From assembly GCA_001600175.1 (NCBI GenBank), contig BCJC01000004.1, forward strand, positions 868,001-932,000: a stretch of 64,000 nucleotides of DNA. The letters run 5' to 3'. The notes under the pieces are model-generated. The model was not told the DNA's origin, did not search any database, and saw only the letters and a program-made list of their open reading frames with translations. The position numbers and the translations under genes were made by a program. This stretch comes from Erythrobasidium yunnanense. Taxonomy: Eukaryota; Basidiomycota; Cystobasidiomycetes; Erythrobasidiales; Erythrobasidiaceae. Positions 58,547 through 64,000 of this stretch are shown one piece after another (position 1 is the first letter of the stretch; every line of letters begins with the position of its first letter).

Positions 58547-61118
58547 ATGAGTGCGCCCAGTACGGATCACACACCGAATGAACCCCGCAAGCCAGCGAGA
58601 TCAGCCGTAGCATGCTTCCGCTGTCGGTGCGTCAACCCTCAAGCATCCTTGTCTGCCGGTATCGATGTGAATCCTCTTTCCATGCATGCCAGACGCTACA
58701 GAACGAAATGCATTGCCGCGCCGCCGTTCACGGATCCCTGCGAAGCATGCATACGTGCCAAAGTCGCTGACGAATGGTTGGTGGAAGGAGCTATCGTGCG
58801 AATCGATTATACTGATGATAAGGATAAGTCACTTTCCGGCTCGTGGAGAGGTCGATACCGAAAGACAGAAACGGAAAAGGCCTAGGAAAGACGAAGCATC
58901 CACATCTACAGCTGTCGTTCCTGCCACTTCCTCAGCTGCTGATGGTACTCCGACCGCTTTGGAAGACGCCGGTCTGCCAACTACATCCGAGATTGTTCAA
59001 GCTATTGAATGCTTGAGTCGATGCTATTTCCAGTGAGTGTGTACGTGCACAAATGCATTACCTCTATGGCTGATACAAGTCCCAGGATACAATTCCTGCC
59101 TGAAGCTATCCTGCTCGAGCGTCTCAAACAGGAACCTGATAGCATCCCACCCTTCTTACTACTCTCCGTCTTGGCTCTGAGCGCTGGATGGACGCCGTCT
59201 CTCGTTGATAAGTATGGGGACGCCCGCACGGCTGGAAACGTCTTCTACAAGAAAGCGATGGGCTATATTTCCAGCGAAATGCTGAGCCCCTCTTTAGCTT
59301 CCTGTCAAGGCTGTAAGTTGTTCTGATAGGGCAGTGGCAGCTACTAATAAGATACAGTTTTCTTACTGTCGCTACACAAATGGGGTCTTGGGCAGAGCGA
59401 AGAAGCAGCCGTAAGTTTGATAGATGACGCGATCATCGCAGAGAAGCTGAATTCTTGCCGTAGATGCTTACTGGCGTTGCTGTCCGAAGTGAGTCGTGCT
59501 TCCCCGGCTACCGTGTTTCGGCTGGTCTGATCGTAGAATGCAGTGCTTGGGCTACTCGGCCTCCACAAGGAGAGCGCGTATGCCCTGCCTGAGGAAGCTC
59601 CAGCGGACGATGTGATCAATTTCGAGGCAGCCAGGCGGTTCTTTTGGGCTGTGGTAACTCACGAACATCTGGCTAGCGGATCCAATCGCTTGACGTCTCT
59701 TCATTTGTCTGAAATCACAACATTACTGTGAGTCCCTGCGCAATATAACTGTCACCTTTCTGGACTGAACAGAATATCTTGACTGATCTTCTGTTAGGCC
59801 AGGTGACGAGGACGATTTCGTCTTTGGAGTGCAAGCCAGTCAAAGTCCAAGTCTTCCTGGTACACAACCCTATCTTAGCGATCCTCAATCAGCGATATGT
59901 CCCAGCCAGTCTCTATTCGCGACAATGGTACGGTCCCATTCACTCTGGGCAAAAGTCGCTCAATGGCCGTGTCAGAAGACCAACGATCTGCCGTGGTCTC
60001 CTGCAAGCGGGTATAGCCATCTGGAGAACGAGCTCAGGGCCTGGGAGTCCCAATTACCAAGAAAGCATACTTGGAGCCTGCAGAATCTACGCGGAATGCA
60101 TGCCCAGGAGAAAGACATAGTACGAGGATTTTTGGCATCACTGAAGCTGCGCTGACTCGATGTTGTAGCCTTTCTTAAGCCATATAGCTTGTCTCAAACT
60201 CGCTGGTGTGGTGCTACGTCGGAAGTTCCTGTTCTCGATAGCAGCAAATCTCGACGAGGTCGATCGCTCCGCGCCAGCTGGATTTTGGACAGCATTCTCT
60301 GCGGAGATGGTCAGTCGTGCCTACCAGCTGATCAGCATTATCGAGGATTTCTTCCGCCATAGAAACAGCAGGTTAGGGTGCGCACCTATCCTACTATACT
60401 GCCTATATGTCGCTGGTAGCATATCACTCTACCTCCTTCGGTGGCCAGCTCGTAAGCTTGACTACAGCTGACTGGCATTACAGATGGCTGACATGCCTTT
60501 GCTGTTCAGTATCTCCACACCATGCTGCTGAAGCCGAAAGCTACCTGCGAGTATCGCTGCGACTCCTTTCCAGCACAACTGCTTTCTGGCCTATGGCAGA
60601 AGCTTGGCATGATTCTTTAGCCAGATCCGCACAAGGCATGGCTCCCGGTGATACTCAAGCGCTTCGGGCTACCGCTGCGGCCGATAAGACCGCGGATGAG
60701 ATGGTGGGACCGGGTCATCTCAGCGTAACGCATGCCTTAGCTGATTATCGAACAACAGATCGGCATATACAGACACTCAACTATACCGAGCCCTGTAGCA
60801 CTGCAGGTCAGGCAACTACCGCCTACAGAGCCCCAAGGTCTCAATACACAGCAGTCTGTAGCACCCATCCCTCATCGGTCGGATTACGTAGCAGCACCAG
60901 CTGTCAGTGCTGGCTCATCCAGTAATTCCTTCCTCGAACATACGCAGGTGCAGACTTCACATCAACCTCGCTTTGAAACTTTTTTCGAACAGGGCACCTT
61001 CTTCCCTCTTAATGATGGAGGCCTACCGACAGATACGCTCGAGCAGGAATTGACAGCTTTCTTCCGCGGTGACAATCCTTCCCTGTTTGATAACTGGCAA
61101 CTTGGCGGTGATTTCTAG
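58547..61118 (+). CDS. Zn2Cys6 fungal-specific transcription factor
   Basis: Gal4-type DNA-binding regulator. The binuclear zinc cluster is split over three exons: AVACFRCR, then RYRTKCIAAPPFTDPCEAC, then the sixth Cys created at the junction of DEC and HFPARGEVDTERQKRKRP. The spacing is C-x2-C-x6-C-x9-C-x2-C-x8-C, ideal for the family. The linker (KRKRPRK) is a probable nuclear signal. The fungal-specific middle domain is seen in IQFLPEAILLERLKQEPDSI, VLALSAGWTPSLVDKYGD and FEAARRFFWAVVTHEHLASG, then ISIIEDFFRHRNSRLG. The acidic, aromatic C terminus (LTAFFRGDNPSLFDNWQLGG) looks like an activation domain. Nine or so introns are inferred; those between 59330 and 60200 are approximate. Target genes unknown. 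Confidence 0.82.
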
Positions 61119-61143
61119 GACAAGCAGCTACATAGTATGCTGT

Positions 61144-61898
61144 CTACTCGAAACCTAGCGCACTACTCTGTTGTGCTGCTAGCTTCTTCCCTAGATGTGT
61201 CAAGTACTGCACGTCCGCCAGTTTCCTCTGTCTAGCCTTCATATGCTTCTTGACGGCCCTCGCCCTTGCTTTCTCGCTTCTCTGTCTCTTCGCATGTCCC
61301 GCACCTCTTCTTGCACCGCTAACTTTCGGCAGATATATGCCTACAGCTACTTTCCCTCCCTTCATATTGAGTTTCTTTCCGCTTTTCAGAGCAGCCGCTT
61401 TCAAAGCTGCTTTGCGTGCATCCTTCTTCTTCTTATCTTTCTTGCGCAATGTCCTGCTGAAGCATTCACGCGCTAGGGAGATGTATTGGGCAGAGAAGGA
61501 CATGGAATCATGAGGTTGGATGAGCGTCGAGATCTTGACGCGGTGAGCTGGGTGTTTGCCATTCGAGGCGCGCATTATTACAGGATACTCCTTGGAAGAA
61601 GAGGAGGAGGTGGAGGCTGCTGGCTGGTCTGTAGTCATCTCGGTATCGGCATTCCCAGAGCCTGCGCCGTCTTGCTCGTAGGTATCTTGGCGCGATGGGA
61701 TCAATGTAAGCATATGATACTGCATGTAAGGTTGCGCTGATGACCGTACAGCGCTTCTGAGTGATGTATACGCTGCCATTTCCCTCTTGCGCCTTGAAGA
61801 GGTCTCTAAGCTGCTTCAAGAACTGTAGAGAAAGGTATAAGCCTTCATAAGCTACTGTTCATAAATGCACTCGCCTCTTGATTGTCCAGCAATACCAT
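61144..61898 (-). CDS. SRP14: Signal recognition particle 14-kDa subunit
   Basis: SRP Alu-domain protein that helps pause elongation while the nascent chain is brought to the ER. The first exon encodes MVLLDNQE, after which FLKQLRDLFKAQEGNGSVYI and TQKR follow. A Ser/Asp-rich insert (STSSSSS) leads to EYPVIMRASNGKHPAHRVKI, STLIQPHDSMSFSAQYISLA, the second half of the SRP14 fold. The C-terminal extension of about 100 residues is strongly basic (RKKDKKKKDARKAALKAAAL, then KARARAVKKHMKARQRK), longer than in yeast. Intron 1 appears to use a GC donor (GCGAGT). The stop lies only 25 bp from the stop of the converging regulator. Confidence 0.8.
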
Positions 61899-61972
61899 CT
61901 TTAATCTATCTTTGATCAATCCAATTCCAAGAAGCACCCTTCTTTCATTTGACAATTCTTGGTCAAGACAGC
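61899..61972. promoter_or_regulatory. Bidirectional promoter SRP14 / WW protein
   Basis: Just 74 bp between two opposite start codons, the tightest divergent pair in the window. The transcripts must have very short or overlapping leaders. Confidence 0.5.
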
Positions 61973-62849
61973 ATGGCATCTAAAGCAGACAAGGGAAAAG
62001 GCAAAGAAACAACAACGACGACCAGTACATCAGCGACCACCGCTACGACGCCAGCCGCTAGCTCAGCTGGCCCAGTCATAGGAGGAAGTCGAGGAGACTG
62101 GACGGCAGTCTGGAGCGGAGAGTGGGCATACAATGCAGCGTATATACCTCAAAGATACAAATTCTGACGCTGTGAAATCTCAGGCGCAACGCCTACTACT
62201 TCTGGAACAAGGCGACAGGAACCACGACTTGGGAGAATCCGTACGAGAAGGATGCAGCATCAGCTACAGACGCTACAATTACAGAGGACAAGTCTGCAGA
62301 GGCTAGCAGTACCGATGCGAAGGAGGACTCCGGCCAAAGTGCAGCCAAAGCTGGCGAACCTTCATCAGCAGCTTCAGCAGCACCCATCAAGCAGATCACA
62401 CCTGAGCCCATGCGCGAAGATTATGGAGGGATAGATCCAGATCTAGCATTCTTGGATCCCAGTCTTGCCGCTCGCAAATCAGGGAATGGAGGATCGTTTC
62501 AAGCGAGATTCAATGCTCGTACCGGGCGGTTTGAAGGGGATCCTAATAGGAATCCGGATCACGTCTCTGATGTGTCTCGTGCAAAGCGGCAGAATCAGCA
62601 TTATTGTAGGCTGACTTTCCTCTATCTTTAATGTGACGTTAACTCATATGTTTTTTTCCAGTCGACTATGGGAACTGGGAGAAGACACTCGCACAATCGC
62701 AGGAAGAGACTGCTCGTAAACGTGCAGCTGGAGAGCTGGATGATGAGCCTGAGCGGAAGAGACAGCCTACCAAGAAAGAGATGGCTGCTATTCGAGAGCG
62801 CAACAAGGCCAAGAAGGAGCAGAAGCAGAAGGGCTGGCTGCTGAGCTGA
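61973..62849 (+). CDS. WW-domain protein
   Basis: Starts MASKADKGKGKETTTTTSTS, a Lys/Thr/Ser-rich lead. The WW domain spans intron 1 (about 62117-62183): DWTAVWSGE then RNAYYFWNKATGTTTWENPY, with both signature Trp residues and the final Pro. Such domains bind proline-rich peptides. An Ala/Ser-rich linker precedes EDYGGIDPDLAFLDPSLAAR and FQARFNARTGRFEGDPNRNP, a conserved-looking segment seen after WW domains in fungal nuclear proteins. After a second intron the end is FDYGNWEKTLAQSQEETARK, then RKRQPTKKEMAAIRERNKAK and KGWLLS. The basic, helical C terminus suggests RNA or spliceosome contact; that is inference. Confidence 0.82.
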
Positions 62850-63073
62850 TCGATTGCGTAGCGTCCTGTAGAGTTATTCTGCCATGTTTCATAGATTATC
62901 TGTTCCTGGATGCTGTCACGGGTCGCCCGCCGTTATTACCCGCTCCAGTCCAAATGCCGGCATTGCAACTTGACCTTGATCAATTCTCGACAACATCAAA
63001 CCAGAAGCAACGAGTACATATCTTCACGAGCACGTCTTGACCGCATCCTATCCCGTCTGTTCTTTGGTCGGCC
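62850..63073. other. Short intergenic gap
   Basis: 224 bp between two plus-strand genes; nothing was recognised. Confidence 0.25.
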
Positions 63074-64000
63074 ATGTCTCTGTCGGTCCCACGAAATGAT
63101 GCCTCGACATCCGGCTCTGCTGTTGGAATCACAAGATCTACGCCGACGCCTGTGAATGCTCCTGTACCTATCAGACTCTCTCCAGCTGGTGCGAAATACT
63201 CGATGTTCGTGTCTGCGCGAAAGCTCGGTCTGACTTTCGGTTACTGCTGCTTGTGCAGAGGGCTTTATATGCGGCGCGCTCGCAGCTTGTGGAAGGTGTG
63301 CAGACACTATCATGAGCTATTGGATGACAGCTAACGCGAAGCTTTGGATTGTTCCAGCGTCACTTTCACAAATAGCTTTGAAGTCGCAAAGACTCGGTTA
63401 CAGCTGGATGGAGAACTACAAGCCAAATCTACAAACTATCAACGAGTATACAACAATGCGTTTGATGCGCTCAAGAAGACATGGCGGACAGAAGGGTTGA
63501 AAGGCGTCAATGTGGGTCGCATGCATTCGCAACCAGCTTTCGCGTCAAGCCTAGCTCAAGAAGCTATGCTGATACGTGTTCGTTGTGTCTGCAGCGCGGT
63601 CTCGTCCCCGCATATGCATACCAGATCTTCCTAAACGGCTCTCGGATGGGACTATATGAGCCTTTCAGGCGGAACGCAAATCGACTTCTAGGGCGTCGTG
63701 CAGACGAGCAAGTTTTCTATGTCAACTTGGCAAGCGGCGCCAGTTCCGGCGTGGTCGGAGCCGTGTTGGGAAACCCTCTCTTTCTGGTGAAAGCTAGGTT
63801 GCAAGCATTTTCGCCTACGAACCCTGTGGGAGCGCAACATCATTATAGAAATGCTTTCCATGCGCTGCAGTCGATCTGGAAAGCGGAAGGCTTCAAAGGG
63901 TTATATAGAGGTGTGGATGCCGCTATACTGCGTACAGCAGCGGGTAGTAGTGTGAGTTATCAAATTCGCCCTACGATATTGATCTGGTAGCTGAACATCG
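63074..64000 (+). CDS. Mitochondrial carrier, oxaloacetate/SLC25A34-35-like, 3' partial
   Basis: Inner-membrane solute carrier. The N terminus (MSLSVPRNDASTSGSAVGIT) is hydrophilic. After one or two introns, GFICGALAACGSVTFTNSFE with VAKTRLQLDGELQAKS forms the first repeat; the signature PxD/ExxKxR appears as SFEVAKTRL, with Ser for the first Pro. Later exons give QRGLVPAYAYQIFLNGSRMG and LYEPFRRN. LASGASSGVVGAVLGNPLFL then VKARLQAFSPT form repeat 2, with the NPLFLVKAR variant seen in the OAC1/SLC25A34-35 group. SIWKAEGFKGLYRGVDAAIL ends the visible part at a GTGAGT donor near 63951. The third repeat lies past the right edge. Substrate by family: oxaloacetate, sulfate or malonate-like anions. 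Confidence 0.82.

Overview
The window is a compact nuclear segment of a fungal genome, most likely a basidiomycete. Short GT-AG introns interrupt almost every gene (57 bp for two measured in the first gene), gaps between genes are often under 150 bp, and the markers are eukaryotic and fungal: beta-COP, AP-3 delta, SRP14, a Def1-like factor, a mitochondrial pyruvate carrier, inorganic pyrophosphatase and a Zn2Cys6 regulator. I cannot name the genus. About 33 genes are placed. Gene ends are outermost start to stop, so introns lie inside the spans. No rRNA, tRNA, CRISPR array or intact transposon was recognised.

Layout. 0-9.5 kb is a run of catabolic genes: an FAD-linked oxidase, an MFS transporter, a flavin monooxygenase, gentisate 1,2-dioxygenase and an alpha/beta hydrolase. 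It reads as a small aromatic-acid degradation cluster. 9.7-16 kb carries a Def1-like protein, dephospho-CoA kinase and an unknown coiled-coil protein. 16-19.4 kb holds two tandem F-box-like paralogues, followed by a second flavin monooxygenase. At 21-28 kb two vesicle-coat genes, SEC26 (beta-COP) and APL5 (AP-3 delta), are transcribed divergently from a 110-bp gap. 28-30.7 kb could not be resolved into a gene. 30.7-39 kb carries a seven-helix membrane protein, an annexin, MYG1, a possible Mediator subunit and a ferroportin.

39.4-43.9 kb is the most unusual part: four tandem paralogues of an unrecognised single-pass membrane protein family. They share a signal peptide, a tribasic or dibasic site just after the first intron, a short ectodomain with a Cys pair, a transmembrane helix and a tail with a VEL/IEM..GR motif. 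Both 5' introns are phase 1 in all four. One copy carries an exact 10-bp tandem duplication that shifts its frame.

44-64 kb is mostly housekeeping and transport: pyrophosphatase and pyruvate carrier (divergent), an SMP-30-like lactonase, an NCS1 permease, an HSL-type esterase, a DUF726 protein, a four-helix protein with a collagen-like tail, a Zn2Cys6 regulator, SRP14 and a WW-domain protein (divergent), and a mitochondrial carrier cut by the right edge.
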